Shown here: positions 45,273-54,526 of the stretch, piece after piece
How the letters are laid out: each line of letters starts with the position of its first letter
Position numbering within the stretch: position 1 is the stretch's first letter
Origin: Luteolibacter rhizosphaerae
Lineage (GTDB): Bacteria; Verrucomicrobiota; Verrucomicrobiia; Verrucomicrobiales; Akkermansiaceae
Direction: 5' to 3'
DNA length: 64,000 bases
Assembly: GCF_025950095.1 (NCBI RefSeq)
Contig: NZ_JAPDDR010000005.1
Coordinates: forward strand, 400,722-464,721
The notes under the pieces: model-generated
The model's input: only the letters and a program-made list of their open reading frames with translations
Databases searched by the model: none
What the model was told of the DNA's origin: nothing
Program-made: the position numbers and the translations under genes

Positions 45273-46029
45273 TTCCTTCTTCCGCGTCTTCGCTGCCGCC
45301 TTGATCTTACTCGCAGCCCCCGCCGTCCGGGCACAGGACGCCGTGAGCATGAAAATCGATGTCGTTTCCTGGGGTTCGGATATCAACGGGCTCTCTTTCA
45401 AGGCGGCAGGGAAAGGCGAGCCGATTACCGCGCTGGCATTCCGCTACTCAAAGCCTGTCTCCTACTCCGGCCCGGCGATCTTGGAGATCCATCAGGAGGC
45501 GGCTGCTGCCTCATCGGCGACGGCGGACTCCAAGAACACCGCGCCGCTTCCGCCCGAACTCGCGAAGCGTCGCGAGACCGATCCCACGGTGGTGGCACTC
45601 GCCAAGCTGCCGGCTGGCTCGAAGCGCGCTACCGTTTTGATCGCGCCTGCCCAAGCCGGGACTTACCAGACCTTCGTCATCGACGACGATCCGACCAAGC
45701 TTCCCTTCGGCAAGCTGCGGGTGCACAACTACAGCCCGATCAAAATCGCGGTGCGCTGCAACGGCAAGGAATCCATGGAGATGAAGACCCGCGATTCCTT
45801 CCTCGCGGAACCGCAGGAGGGTCAGGTGACCTACGAACTCTCCTACGACAAGCAGGGCAAGTGGAAGCTGCAGGAGAACAACATCGTGACCGTGGGCAAG
45901 GACGAGCAAGTCCAGTTCATCGTGCTGAAGAGCGATGCGGACTTCTTCACTTCCAGCGACGGCTCCCGCGGTGGATTCCTCCAGAGCGTGGTGCTGCGCC
46001 GCCCCGCGAAGGACGACGCAGCGCCTTGA
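45262..46029 (+). CDS. Exported protein coupled to Verru_Chthon A
   Basis: 255 residues from ATG 45262 with a signal peptide (FFRVFAAALILLAAPAVRAQ). The mature part is beta-rich: VSWGSDINGLSFKAAGKGE, KLRVHNYSPIKIAVRC and a C-terminal FLQSVVLRR segment. It starts 11 bases inside the end of the giant prepilin-like gene, so translation is probably coupled and the products likely work together at the cell surface. No known domain. Confidence 0.75.
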   Translation: MKSDSFFRVFAAALILLAAPAVRAQDAVSMKIDVVSWGSDINGLSFKAAGKGEPITALAFRYSKPVSYSGPAILEIHQEAAAASSATADSKNTAPLPPELAKRRETDPTVVALAKLPAGSKRATVLIAPAQAGTYQTFVIDDDPTKLPFGKLRVHNYSPIKIAVRCNGKESMEMKTRDSFLAEPQEGQVTYELSYDKQGKWKLQENNIVTVGKDEQVQFIVLKSDADFFTSSDGSRGGFLQSVVLRRPAKDDAAP

Positions 46030-46038
46030 ATCGAATCC

Positions 46039-47802
46039 TCAGGGAGCGCGCTCCAGCAGGAAGTCCTGCCAGACGTTGGTGTTGTTCGGGTATTGTTCCA
46101 GGCGGACGTTGTTGGCAGCGTTTCCGCCCGGGATATCCCAAGCCATGCCATCGTGGACGAAGTAGAATTTGAAGAGTCCGTTCGTCTTCGGCAGGATGCG
46201 GAGCTTCTGCTCGCCGGGATTGGCGACATTGTAGTCCCAGAGATGGCAGTCCTCGCCGTTGTTGCTGGTGCCGTTCACCACGCTGATCACGCGGGTGAGG
46301 GCATTCAGACTGGAGGCGCGGAGATGGCCGTTGGTGACGCTTTCAAAGCGCCACTTGAACCACGGATTGTTCTCGTAGGAGTATTGGATGATCGGGCTGC
46401 CATTGGTGCTACCCATGTTCTCCACGCAGATGTATTTCCCGGTTGATGCGCGGGCGAAGTAGTCGCCCCAGGGCTGCAAGCGCCACTGCTGGTTGATCGC
46501 GCCGGTGTCCGCTGCCTGTTCGACGCGGTCGTTGTTCGCGGTGCCCGCACCGGTGATCTGGAGGATCAGGCCGCTCTTCACGTTGCGGATCTTGTAGTAG
46601 CCGTTGCCCGCATCGATCAGGTCGAACTGCTGGCCCGGGTTGTTCCCGGTGTAGTCGAAGGCATGGAGCTTCGCGCCCGCGGCAGTGGAGTCCATCTCGA
46701 TGCAGGCGCACTTCCCGCTGACCCATGAGGAGATGCGGAAGTGATCGGAGTTCTCGGTCGGCGCCAGCACCCAACGCTGGTTCGCCCCGTTGTAGTCGTA
46801 GGTCCATTGGTTGACCTGCGCGCCGTTGCCGGTATTGCCGCTGATCAGGTCGAGGCACTTGCCGCTATTGCGGTTCACGATCATGAAGTAGGCGGGCCGA
46901 TGCACCGGTCGGCCGGAGGGAGCATTGGTGTTGTAGATCGCCGAGGACTTCGCGGCATCGGCGAAATCCATCAGCAGGGCACCGAAGCGACCGCTCGGAT
47001 TGTTACTGAAGAAAGTGCTGATCCGCGGGTTGATGTTGTTCGAGACGGTAGGGATGTTCGGGATCCCGAAGATGCTCGTCGTGCCGCTGCTGAAGTTCAC
47101 GTAGAGCGTGTTCGGCCCGCCGTAGCGCGCTTCGTTGAGGAGCTGAAGGATCTGGTTCCACTTGTCGTTGTTGTTAGAAACGTTGTAGCGGTCCTGGACC
47201 CGCAGCGTGCTGCCGGTGCTGAAAGTCGTGTTGTCCGGCCAGTTGGAAGCGTCGATGCCCTTTGGCAGCCCCGAGGCACCGAAGCGGCGGAACAGCACGA
47301 TCTTGCCCCGCGCCTGGGTAAGCGTGGGGATCGCCGAGCCGAGCACCCACTTCGATGGATTCGCCGCGGTGTAGGTATCGAAGGTCGCTTCGAAGGAGCG
47401 GGTGTTGCCGGTGGGATTATATTCCTCCTTCACGCTCATGATCACCGTCTCGCCGGGGTTCGCGTTCAGGAAGCCGATCGTCGAGTTCAGAACATCGTTG
47501 AAGTTCATGTTCTGATAGACCTGACCGTGGTGGATCGCGAAGGCGTCGTTGATATGACGGCAGCGGATATCGAGGAAGCGCACGCCGGCATTCAACTGAT
47601 CGGTGATGCTCAGGTTCTGGCACTTCGCGGTGCCCGAGACCGGCTCGACCAAGGCCCCGGAATCGTGGGTTCCGGGAATCGAGAATTGGGACAAGGGAAG
47701 ATTCCCGTCGAGCGGGGTCATCCAATTGTTCCCCGCGGCTCCGGCGCATGGAGACAGCGCCGCCAACAGGAGGCCGAGGAGACGGCCCATGTGTTGCTTC
47801 AT
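46039..47802 (-). CDS. PI-PLC-type phosphodiesterase with ricin-type lectin domains
   Basis: 587 residues from ATG 47802 (the longer frame adds an unrelated leader) with a signal peptide (LLGLLLAALSPCAGA). Residues ~30-300 are a phosphatidylinositol-specific phospholipase C X-domain: GTHDSGA (His46), FLDIRCR (77-82) and HHGQVYQNMNF with the second catalytic His. The rest holds two ricin B-type trefoils (QxW-like NQRWVL, QQWRL) that bind sugars. It probably hydrolyses a phospholipid or glycan-linked phosphate outside the cell. It is convergent with the previous gene. Confidence 0.88.
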   Translation of the reverse strand: MKQHMGRLLGLLLAALSPCAGAAGNNWMTPLDGNLPLSQFSIPGTHDSGALVEPVSGTAKCQNLSITDQLNAGVRFLDIRCRHINDAFAIHHGQVYQNMNFNDVLNSTIGFLNANPGETVIMSVKEEYNPTGNTRSFEATFDTYTAANPSKWVLGSAIPTLTQARGKIVLFRRFGASGLPKGIDASNWPDNTTFSTGSTLRVQDRYNVSNNNDKWNQILQLLNEARYGGPNTLYVNFSSGTTSIFGIPNIPTVSNNINPRISTFFSNNPSGRFGALLMDFADAAKSSAIYNTNAPSGRPVHRPAYFMIVNRNSGKCLDLISGNTGNGAQVNQWTYDYNGANQRWVLAPTENSDHFRISSWVSGKCACIEMDSTAAGAKLHAFDYTGNNPGQQFDLIDAGNGYYKIRNVKSGLILQITGAGTANNDRVEQAADTGAINQQWRLQPWGDYFARASTGKYICVENMGSTNGSPIIQYSYENNPWFKWRFESVTNGHLRASSLNALTRVISVVNGTSNNGEDCHLWDYNVANPGEQKLRILPKTNGLFKFYFVHDGMAWDIPGGNAANNVRLEQYPNNTNVWQDFLLERAP

Positions 47803-47863
47803 GGTTTTTGGGTTTTGTGTGTTAGGTTTCGGGTCCCGGTGAAGTCCGACCGATAGCACAGGG

Positions 47864-48718
47864 TTAGCGTGTACCAAACAGTTCACCTTCCGCCCGCTCG
47901 CGCAGGGGACCCTCCGGAAATAACTCCACCCACGCCACCGCGGCTTGGTGGTCGCGCATGCCCCACTGATGGAGGGCGGAGATCACCGCTTCCTCCTGCA
48001 AGCGCCCGGGGCTGATCTTCTCCACCGCGAGCAAGGCCGCATCCGCCGGTGCGCGGGTGCCGATGCTCCGCGCCGCCTCCACCCAGATCCTGTCCCGCAA
48101 GTGGCTATCCTTGATCTCCGCGAGCCACTTCTCCGCCGCGCCGCGATCGACCGCCATCCAATTGCCTGCGAGACCGCATACCAGCTCGCTACTTGCAAAG
48201 CCCGGACTGTTAGATGCGAGTGAAAGCGCCAGTGCCGGGTCGGCACGGGAAGCCCTCTCACAAGCGGCGCTGAGGCAGATGATGCGCTCGGTCTCGTCTT
48301 CCAAGGCCGCTGCCCATCCGGCAGCGGCGCGGGGATCCTTCATCGCCCAGCCATCGGCAACCTTGAGCAGTGCCTCCTCGCGGCGCTCCCAAGCGGCAAG
48401 CCCCATGACAAGGTGACTTGCCGCCACGGGATCACGCTGGATCAATTCCGGTAGCAGGTGATCCAAGGTCTGCTGTTGCTCCTCATTTCCAGTGGACTCG
48501 AGGCCTGTCACCACGGCACTCGGGGAGGAATCGATTCCCTGTCTGCGCGGAGCGGACTTCGACGGAGCCGCAAGCACTTCTGATCTCCCGGTGTAGTCCT
48601 CAGATTCATTTGCACCCTTCGCATTCGGAACGGGCTCGCGGGCATCCTTCAATCGGGGCACGGCTAACAAGAGCCCGGCCACGCCGGACAGGAGTAGAAG
48701 CGCCTTTCCATTACCCAT
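47864..48718 (-). CDS. Signal-anchored helical-repeat protein, unknown function
   Basis: 284 residues with an N-terminal hydrophobic segment (LLLLSGVAGLLLAV) and a Ser/Lys linker. From about residue 85 come tandem ~35-residue helical repeats (DPRAAAGWAAALEDETE, DPALALSLASNSPG, DRGAAEKWLAEIKDS, DHQAAVAWVELFPEG). The recurring Asp-x-x-x-Ala-A-x-W pattern resembles the 'DxxAALxW' repeats of verrucomicrobial exported proteins. Function unknown. Confidence 0.65.
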   Translation of the reverse strand: MGNGKALLLLSGVAGLLLAVPRLKDAREPVPNAKGANESEDYTGRSEVLAAPSKSAPRRQGIDSSPSAVVTGLESTGNEEQQQTLDHLLPELIQRDPVAASHLVMGLAAWERREEALLKVADGWAMKDPRAAAGWAAALEDETERIICLSAACERASRADPALALSLASNSPGFASSELVCGLAGNWMAVDRGAAEKWLAEIKDSHLRDRIWVEAARSIGTRAPADAALLAVEKISPGRLQEEAVISALHQWGMRDHQAAVAWVELFPEGPLRERAEGELFGTR

Positions 48719-48875
48719 CTACCCCTTCTGACGGGAATCCTGTCGGCGGTCAAGGACCCAACGTGCGCGCTATCGCAGCGATTCCGACACTCATCCGTGG
48801 TCCGTTTCCACGGTAGACACGCAGGACTCTCGACCTCCTTGAAAGTTTCGCCCCAAGCTGGCCTTACCTCAGACG

Positions 48876-49562
48876 ATGAAACTCATTTCCAGATCCCTTG
48901 CTGCCGGCCTCCTTGCCATGTCGAACTTGCTCGCGGGTCCGATGGATCCGATCAAGCCGGATGACTACAAGGCCCCGGTCAGGGTCTCCTGCATCGGCGA
49001 TAGCATCACGGAGGGATCCGGTGCCGCTCCCGGCAAGGCCTATCCCAGCCAACTCCAGGAATTGCTCGGGGATAAATGGAAGGTAACCAATTTCGGCATC
49101 AGTGGTCGCACGCTCCTGAAGAACGGCGACTTCCCCTACTGGAAAGAAGAGAAGTATCAATTCGCGCTGAAGTCCGAGCCGGACGTGGTGATCATCATGC
49201 TCGGGACCAACGACACAAAGCCGCAGAACTGGAAATTCGAGAAGGAGTTCGTGGCCGATTACACGGAACTGGTGAAGTCCTTCCAAGCGCTGCCGAGCAA
49301 GCCGCGGATCTACGTCTGCCGCCCCTGCCCGGTGCCGGAACCCGGCAACTTCGGCATCAACGAGAAGAACCTGAAAGAGTGGATCAAGCGGATCGACAAG
49401 CTGGCGAAGGAGATGGACCTCGGCGTGATCGACATGCACGCGGCATTGAAGAGGCACCCGGAAATGCTCCCCGATCGAGTTCACCCCGATACCGCCGGTG
49501 CCGGTGAAATGGCAAAGGCTGCCTTTGAAGTGCTGACCGGCGACAAGGCCCCGAAGCGTTAA
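48876..49562 (+). CDS. SGNH/GDSL hydrolase, exported
   Basis: 228 residues with a signal peptide (cut near LLAG). Catalytic blocks are complete: IGDSITEG (Ser43), GTND (110-113) and D200-x-x-H203 in LPDRVHPDT. This is an esterase of the acylhydrolase family that removes acyl groups from sugars or lipids in the periplasm. It is 13 bases before a CE15-like esterase gene on the same strand, so both may deacylate the same polysaccharide. Confidence 0.85.
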   Translation: MKLISRSLAAGLLAMSNLLAGPMDPIKPDDYKAPVRVSCIGDSITEGSGAAPGKAYPSQLQELLGDKWKVTNFGISGRTLLKNGDFPYWKEEKYQFALKSEPDVVIIMLGTNDTKPQNWKFEKEFVADYTELVKSFQALPSKPRIYVCRPCPVPEPGNFGINEKNLKEWIKRIDKLAKEMDLGVIDMHAALKRHPEMLPDRVHPDTAGAGEMAKAAFEVLTGDKAPKR

Positions 49563-49575
49563 CTTCACGGAGAAT

Positions 49576-50808
49576 ATGAGAAGGCTTCCCTCGATGCTCC
49601 TCGTCGCCACCTGCGTAACCATGCATGCGGAAGAGCTTCCCGACGTGCTCACGGCGCAGGATGGCACGAAGATCCGTGGCACGGAGGAGTGGCGGGAGAA
49701 GCGCCGGCCAGAGCTGTTAGAACATTTTTCCCGGGAGATGTACGGTCGCTCTCCGGGGAAGCCGGAGGGGATGTTCAGCGAGGTCTTCGACCGCGACGAG
49801 CAGGCTCTCGGTGGCACCGCCACCCGAATCCAGATCGCGATCTATCCGGGCGGGAAGCCCGCTCCGCGGATCGATCTGCTGGTGTATGTGCCGAATCACG
49901 TGAAGGGGCCCGCTCCCGCCATCCTCGGTCTGAACTTCGCAGGCAATCACGCGGTGCACAAGGACCCGGGTATCCGTCTCACGGAGAGCTGGGTGGACCA
50001 GCTCCAGCCGAACATTCCTCCCTACCCCGACTCGCACCACCGCGCCACGGATGCCGCCCGCGGCACCAACGCGAAGCAATGGCCGGTCGAGGAGATCATC
50101 GCGCGAGGCTATGCGCTGGCCACGATGTATCGCGAGGATGTCGCTCCCGATCACCCGCCCTACTTCGCAAGCGGCGTGCCCGAGCTCTATCCCGAACTCC
50201 AGGAGAGAGAGGACAACTTCGGCACCATCGCCATCTGGGCATGGTCGCTCAGCCGCGCTGTCGATGTCTTGGAGAAGCAAGAGCGGATCGATTCCAAGCG
50301 TGTCGCGGCCTTTGGTTTCTCTCGTTTGGGAAAGGCCGCCCTGTGGGCAGGTGCGAATGACGAGCGGTTCGCAATGGTCATCAGCAACGAGTCGGGAGCC
50401 GGAGGAGCCAAGCTTTTCCGGCGCGGCGTGGGCGAGGATATCCAGCGGCTCAACACCGTCTTCCCGCATTGGTATGCGAAGAGCTTCCGCAAGTATTCCG
50501 GCAAGGACAAGGAACTCCCCTTTGACCAACACATGGTCATGGCCCTGATCGCGCCGCGACCACTCTACGTCGCGAGCGCGATCGACGACAAGAATGCCAA
50601 CCCTGAAGGCGAGTTCGCCGGGGCCAAGGCGGCGGAGCCGGTATTCCGGCTACTTGGGGCGGAGGAACTCCCCACCGATAATTGGCCGGAGTTGAATCGC
50701 TCCGTCCAAGGAGGAATCGGCTACCACGTGCGTAGCGGTGGACATGATGTTCAAGACTTCGACTGGCAGCAGTATCTCGCCTTCGCCGACAAGCACCTTA
50801 AGCGCTGA
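49576..50808 (+). CDS. CE15-like esterase (glucuronoyl or acetyl esterase type)
   Basis: 410 residues with a signal peptide (MRRLPSMLLVATCVTMHAEE). Alpha/beta-hydrolase core: AILGLNFAGNHAV, GFSRLGKAALWAGA with Ser near 248 as nucleophile (the G-x-S-R-x-G-K pattern typical of CE15), and a C-terminal SGGHDVQDFDW that supplies His. CE15 enzymes cleave 4-O-methyl-glucuronoyl esters between xylan and lignin, but related proteins act as acetyl esterases. It is linked to the SGNH esterase gene in front. Confidence 0.8.
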   Translation: MRRLPSMLLVATCVTMHAEELPDVLTAQDGTKIRGTEEWREKRRPELLEHFSREMYGRSPGKPEGMFSEVFDRDEQALGGTATRIQIAIYPGGKPAPRIDLLVYVPNHVKGPAPAILGLNFAGNHAVHKDPGIRLTESWVDQLQPNIPPYPDSHHRATDAARGTNAKQWPVEEIIARGYALATMYREDVAPDHPPYFASGVPELYPELQEREDNFGTIAIWAWSLSRAVDVLEKQERIDSKRVAAFGFSRLGKAALWAGANDERFAMVISNESGAGGAKLFRRGVGEDIQRLNTVFPHWYAKSFRKYSGKDKELPFDQHMVMALIAPRPLYVASAIDDKNANPEGEFAGAKAAEPVFRLLGAEELPTDNWPELNRSVQGGIGYHVRSGGHDVQDFDWQQYLAFADKHLKR

Positions 50809-51627
50809 CTAGGCGTGGCTGCCGAGATGCTGAGAGAGGCGCTTCACCATCACCGCATCGGGCATCTCGCGCTGGTCGATAATCGATACCGGCACCAGGC
50901 CCCGGATCGCCGAACTCGTGAAGAGCTCCGAGGCCGCAAGCAGATCGGCGGGATGCAGCGCCGGCTCCCCCACCCCGATCCCGAGATCCGCACAGGCGGC
51001 GATCACGCGGTGGCGCATCGTTCCGGGCAGACACCCGGAGGATAGCGGCGGCGTTAGAATTTCTCCATCGCGCACTAGGAACAGATTCGACGTCGTGGCC
51101 TCGCAGAGTTCACCCCGTGTATTGAGAAAGAGACACTCGTCCGCCTCCATACGGCGGGCGTAGTCCAGGGCGAGGAGATTCTCGGCATAGGAGAGACACT
51201 TCACTCCGGCCAAGGGTGAAGCCTCGTTCCGAGGGAAAGGCGCGGTCACGAGAGCGACCGAAACCGGTGGAGTTGCAGCGGGTGCGGCGGTGATCGCAAG
51301 AATGGAGTCGCTCCCGGGAGCAAGAGCGCGCAGCTCCCCGGAGCCCGCTGTTAGAGTGATCCTTACCCGGGCTCGGCCTTGGGTCAGCTTCTTGCGGCGG
51401 AGAAGATCCCGGATGGAATTGCCGATGGTCGCGCCCGAGATCCGGCGGGCATCCAAGCCAAGCCGGGCTGCCCCTGAACTCATCCGCTGCAGGTGCAGGT
51501 CGAGCGCGACGGGCGAGCCATCGACGGCGAGTATCGTTTCAAAGACACCGAGCCCATGGGTCAGGCCGCGATCACCGGCCGAGACGGCAAGCGGACCATC
51601 GAGGATTTCGCCGTTGCACCAGATCAT
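50809..51627 (-). CDS. Class IV aminotransferase / PabC-like lyase
   Basis: 272 residues from ATG 51627 (a GTG lies two codons upstream). PLP fold type IV: NGEILDGPLAVSAGDRGLTHGLGVFET at the start, the PLP lysine Lys143 in GVKCLSYAENLLA, and ELCEATTSNLFLV near 175. Length and sequence fit aminodeoxychorismate lyase (p-aminobenzoate branch) or a D-amino-acid/branched-chain aminotransferase. Substrate cannot be decided from the sequence. Confidence 0.8.
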   Translation of the reverse strand: MIWCNGEILDGPLAVSAGDRGLTHGLGVFETILAVDGSPVALDLHLQRMSSGAARLGLDARRISGATIGNSIRDLLRRKKLTQGRARVRITLTAGSGELRALAPGSDSILAITAAPAATPPVSVALVTAPFPRNEASPLAGVKCLSYAENLLALDYARRMEADECLFLNTRGELCEATTSNLFLVRDGEILTPPLSSGCLPGTMRHRVIAACADLGIGVGEPALHPADLLAASELFTSSAIRGLVPVSIIDQREMPDAVMVKRLSQHLGSHA

Positions 51628-51664
51628 CGCCACACCGCGGATTTGATCCTCTAAGGGTCAGCGC

Positions 51665-51683
51665 CGCAACTTGCAAAGTTGCG
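51665..51683. repeat. Perfect inverted repeat CGCAACTT-gca-AAGTTGCG
   Basis: 8-bp arms with a 3-base loop, 36 bases upstream of the TTG start of the ACP phosphodiesterase gene and in the gap to the divergent aminotransferase gene. It could be an operator or a REP-like element. Confidence 0.5.
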
Positions 51684-51718
51684 CTACTTGTTTCCAGAGG
51701 GGATGCTCGCACGCCGCC

Positions 51719-52324
51719 TTGAACTACCTCGCCCATCTTTTCCTCGCCGAGAACAACGCCGCCTCGCGCGTCGGCAGCCTGCTGGGCGATTTCGTCACCG
51801 GCCGCCCGGAGTCCTTGCAGGGGCAGTTCCCCGATACCGTCTTGCGCGGGATCGTGCGCCACCGCGCGATCGACCGCTTCACGGACAGCCATCGTGTGAC
51901 GCTGCGGATGAAGGAGTACGTGGCGGCACCGCGACGCCGCTTCTCGGGAGTTATCGCCGACCTGATTCACGATCATTTCCTCACCCGCCATTGGGACGAG
52001 TTTCACCGGGAAGCACTGCCGGACTTCGTGGCGGCGTGCAATGCCGCCCTGCGTGAACATCGCTTGATCCTTCCGCCCGAGCTCGGGGACTCACTGGAGC
52101 AGCGGATCGAGGACCACTGGCTGGAGCACTACGGCACCGACGAAGGACTTGACGGTGTTTTCCGTCGCATCGCCCTGAGGAATCCCCTCTTCGCTCCGAT
52201 CAAGGATTCCATCGAGGATCTCCAGCGGCACCGGTCGGTATTCGAGGCAGGTTTCCGCGATTTCTTCCCGGACCTGCAAGCTTGGGTGAAATCCTGCGGG
52301 CCGGAATCATCGATCCTGATTTAG
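51719..52324 (+). CDS. acpH: ACP phosphodiesterase (AcpH family)
   Basis: 201 residues. It removes the phosphopantetheine arm from acyl carrier protein. The family starts with (M)NYLAHLFLAEN, so TTG 51719 is the best start; the upstream frame adds Cys/Arg-rich noise. Other blocks are VGSLLGDFVTG, HRAIDRFTDSHRVTLRMK, VIADLIHDHFLTRHW and RRIALRNPL. His and Asp clusters bind the metal. The gene stands alone, with a perfect inverted repeat 36 bases upstream. Confidence 0.82.
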   Translation: MNYLAHLFLAENNAASRVGSLLGDFVTGRPESLQGQFPDTVLRGIVRHRAIDRFTDSHRVTLRMKEYVAAPRRRFSGVIADLIHDHFLTRHWDEFHREALPDFVAACNAALREHRLILPPELGDSLEQRIEDHWLEHYGTDEGLDGVFRRIALRNPLFAPIKDSIEDLQRHRSVFEAGFRDFFPDLQAWVKSCGPESSILI

Positions 52325-52366
52325 GGCTTCGACGAAGAGCCGGACCTGTCCTAGCTTCCCGCGCCC

Positions 52367-52750
52367 ATGCGTGCCCTGATCTTCATCGCCGGACTTGCCA
52401 TCTGCGGCCTCGGCTTCGCCTTCTACAAGACGGCGGAGAATTTCCCGCTGCTCCAAGGCGGGCTCACCCTCGGTGGCGGGCTCGTGATTTGTGGACTCTT
52501 TTCCCTCCGCTCGAAATGGCATGGAATCACCGGTGCGGGCATTCTCGGTTTCCTCGGGATCATGCGTGCCGTGCCGGCCCTGTGGTCGGGCTTCAAGGAA
52601 GGTGTGCCCTCCGCCCGCTTCGAGGTCATCGCCGGCGCGTTCTGCCTGCTGGTCTTTCTGGCCGCGGTGCGGGTCCTGATGGCGGAGCGGACACGTCTAG
52701 CAGTCGCTCGCTTGAAAGCCGGCGAGGATCCGAGAGCACCCCAAGGCTGA
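52367..52750 (+). CDS. Small membrane protein of unknown function
   Basis: 127 residues with about four hydrophobic segments (MRALIFIAGLAICGLGFAFY, LTLGGGLVICGLFSL, GITGAGILGFLGIM, VIAGAFCLLVFLAAVRVL). It looks like a four-helix membrane protein. No family recognised. Convergent with the ABC exporter, which ends 3 bases away. Confidence 0.65.
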   Translation: MRALIFIAGLAICGLGFAFYKTAENFPLLQGGLTLGGGLVICGLFSLRSKWHGITGAGILGFLGIMRAVPALWSGFKEGVPSARFEVIAGAFCLLVFLAAVRVLMAERTRLAVARLKAGEDPRAPQG

Positions 52751-52753
52751 GGC

Positions 52754-54526
52754 CTAAGACCCGAGCGGAGGCGCACTCTCGGCGGGAGCGGAAAGGACGT
52801 CGTCCGCCATGGCCTTGCGGGTCGTACGCAATTGGGCCACTAGCCAAAGGGTGGCCATGCCGCCGATGGCCAGCCAGAAATGGAAGGCACGCGGCACCGC
52901 CCGGGCGATCTCAAGCGGAAGCTCAGCGATGGGGATCTCGCTCGCGGAGGCGAAGAAAGGCATGGCGGCCGGAGAGATCCCGAAGAACCATGCCGAGAGC
53001 ACCGGTTTCTCCAAGGGCACGCAGATGGCGCCGAGCATGAGCGGCACCACGCCGACCAGGATTCCTGCCAAAGCCACGGCCCGCAGTCCCTTTGCTTCCA
53101 ACAGCACCTGATTGGAGACGCCGAGGACGAGCAGCACCGCGACGAAATAACCAAACACTTGGAACGGCAGCACCGCGCCGAACCAGCGCGACTCCACCAG
53201 CCCCCGGGTGAAAAGGAACCAGCCCAAGGCACCGGCGAGGGCCATGACGACGACCCACCAGAAGGAGGTAGCGGCATCGGATAGCAAGGGCAGCGAGGTC
53301 GAACCCTGCTTGCGCGCCCGCCTCCAGCCGCGGATCTGGCTCTCCGTATCGGGTGTGATGATCCCGCCGAGAACGATCAGCATGGCCAGAGTCGTAAGTC
53401 CGTAAAGGCCGGACAGGGCGACGGCTTCCATGGGATCGGGTTTCCAACCGGCAAGGAACTCGATCGACCATTTCCGCATCTCGCGGCTGGGGAACAGGGT
53501 GCCGGGATCAATCAGCGGCAGAGCATTGCCGAGCAGCAGGATCTGGATCCAGGCGAAGAAGCCGGTCGCCCAAACCTTGCCAAGCAAGTGCGACTCCGCG
53601 CGCCGCCACTTGCGGCAGAGCATGATGGCGAAGGTGATGACCAAGCCGAGTTGGGAGAAAAGCGTGAAGACAAGTTCAGGAAACTCCAGATTGAAGAACT
53701 TCGCCGTGGGGGCGAGGCGCCGTGCCGTCTCCAGTGCCGCGCCGAGATCCTTCGGCAGCAAGGAGGGGTAGACCTCCAGCACGACCGGCTGCACAGTGAG
53801 ATACTTGAAGAAGACCAGGCCGAACTTCGAGAGCTGCGGGATGACCGTGTAGAGGGCGAAGACAGTGCCGATGGAAGCGAGGAAAGCCCAGCGACGGTTC
53901 TTCGCCACGGTGCCGATGAGCAAGCCGGTGAAGTGGTATAGCAGGGCGGAGGAAAGTAGCACGGTATAGACCGGCAGCCAGGTGGAGACCGGTATCCCGC
54001 CCCGCCAGATCAGCCATCCGGCAAAAGGCAGCGTGAGGAAAAACATCACATATTCCCGCACCGGCAGGCCGAAGAGATACCCGATCACTTTCGCGATGGG
54101 TCTCATGGGAACCAGCCGCTGGTAATCGATCACGCCTTCGTCACGCTCGGCTGTCATGCCGCCCGAAACCATGGCCGTGCCGATCATGAAGAGAATAACG
54201 CCCTGGAAGACGAATAGGCCCTGAACAAAGCCACGCGCGATATTCTCGGTGGCCTGGATCTTCTCCGCTGACTTGTCGATGACGGCAGTCCCGTCCTTGC
54301 TCGCCTCGAAGAGCGTGCGTTCTTCGATGCGCTCATGCTGCTGGATCGCGATGACGTAGCTCATCACGCTGATGAAGCCCGACACGAGGACCGTGAGCAG
54401 CAACCAGATCGCAAGCGCACGCGGACGCAGCCGCGACTGGCAGTAGCGGCGGAATATCGGATTCCGCCACAGATTCCACGCAGAGTGCCGGGTGGGAATG
54501 GCAAGGGTGCTCGTCTCGGAATTCAT
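52754..54526 (-). CDS. ABC exporter permease, ABC-2 type, large
   Basis: 590 residues with an N-terminal cytoplasmic part, then about 12 hydrophobic helices in two sets, and a long loop after the first helix (QQHERIEERTLFEASKDGTAVIDKSAEKIQ). A GMTAERDEGVIDYQRLVPM loop is typical of ABC-2 permeases. The ATPase gene overlaps it by 4 bases. The pair probably exports a lipid, peptide or glycan, or acts in resistance; the cargo is unknown. Confidence 0.8.
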   Translation of the reverse strand: MNSETSTLAIPTRHSAWNLWRNPIFRRYCQSRLRPRALAIWLLLTVLVSGFISVMSYVIAIQQHERIEERTLFEASKDGTAVIDKSAEKIQATENIARGFVQGLFVFQGVILFMIGTAMVSGGMTAERDEGVIDYQRLVPMRPIAKVIGYLFGLPVREYVMFFLTLPFAGWLIWRGGIPVSTWLPVYTVLLSSALLYHFTGLLIGTVAKNRRWAFLASIGTVFALYTVIPQLSKFGLVFFKYLTVQPVVLEVYPSLLPKDLGAALETARRLAPTAKFFNLEFPELVFTLFSQLGLVITFAIMLCRKWRRAESHLLGKVWATGFFAWIQILLLGNALPLIDPGTLFPSREMRKWSIEFLAGWKPDPMEAVALSGLYGLTTLAMLIVLGGIITPDTESQIRGWRRARKQGSTSLPLLSDAATSFWWVVVMALAGALGWFLFTRGLVESRWFGAVLPFQVFGYFVAVLLVLGVSNQVLLEAKGLRAVALAGILVGVVPLMLGAICVPLEKPVLSAWFFGISPAAMPFFASASEIPIAELPLEIARAVPRAFHFWLAIGGMATLWLVAQLRTTRKAMADDVLSAPAESAPPLGS

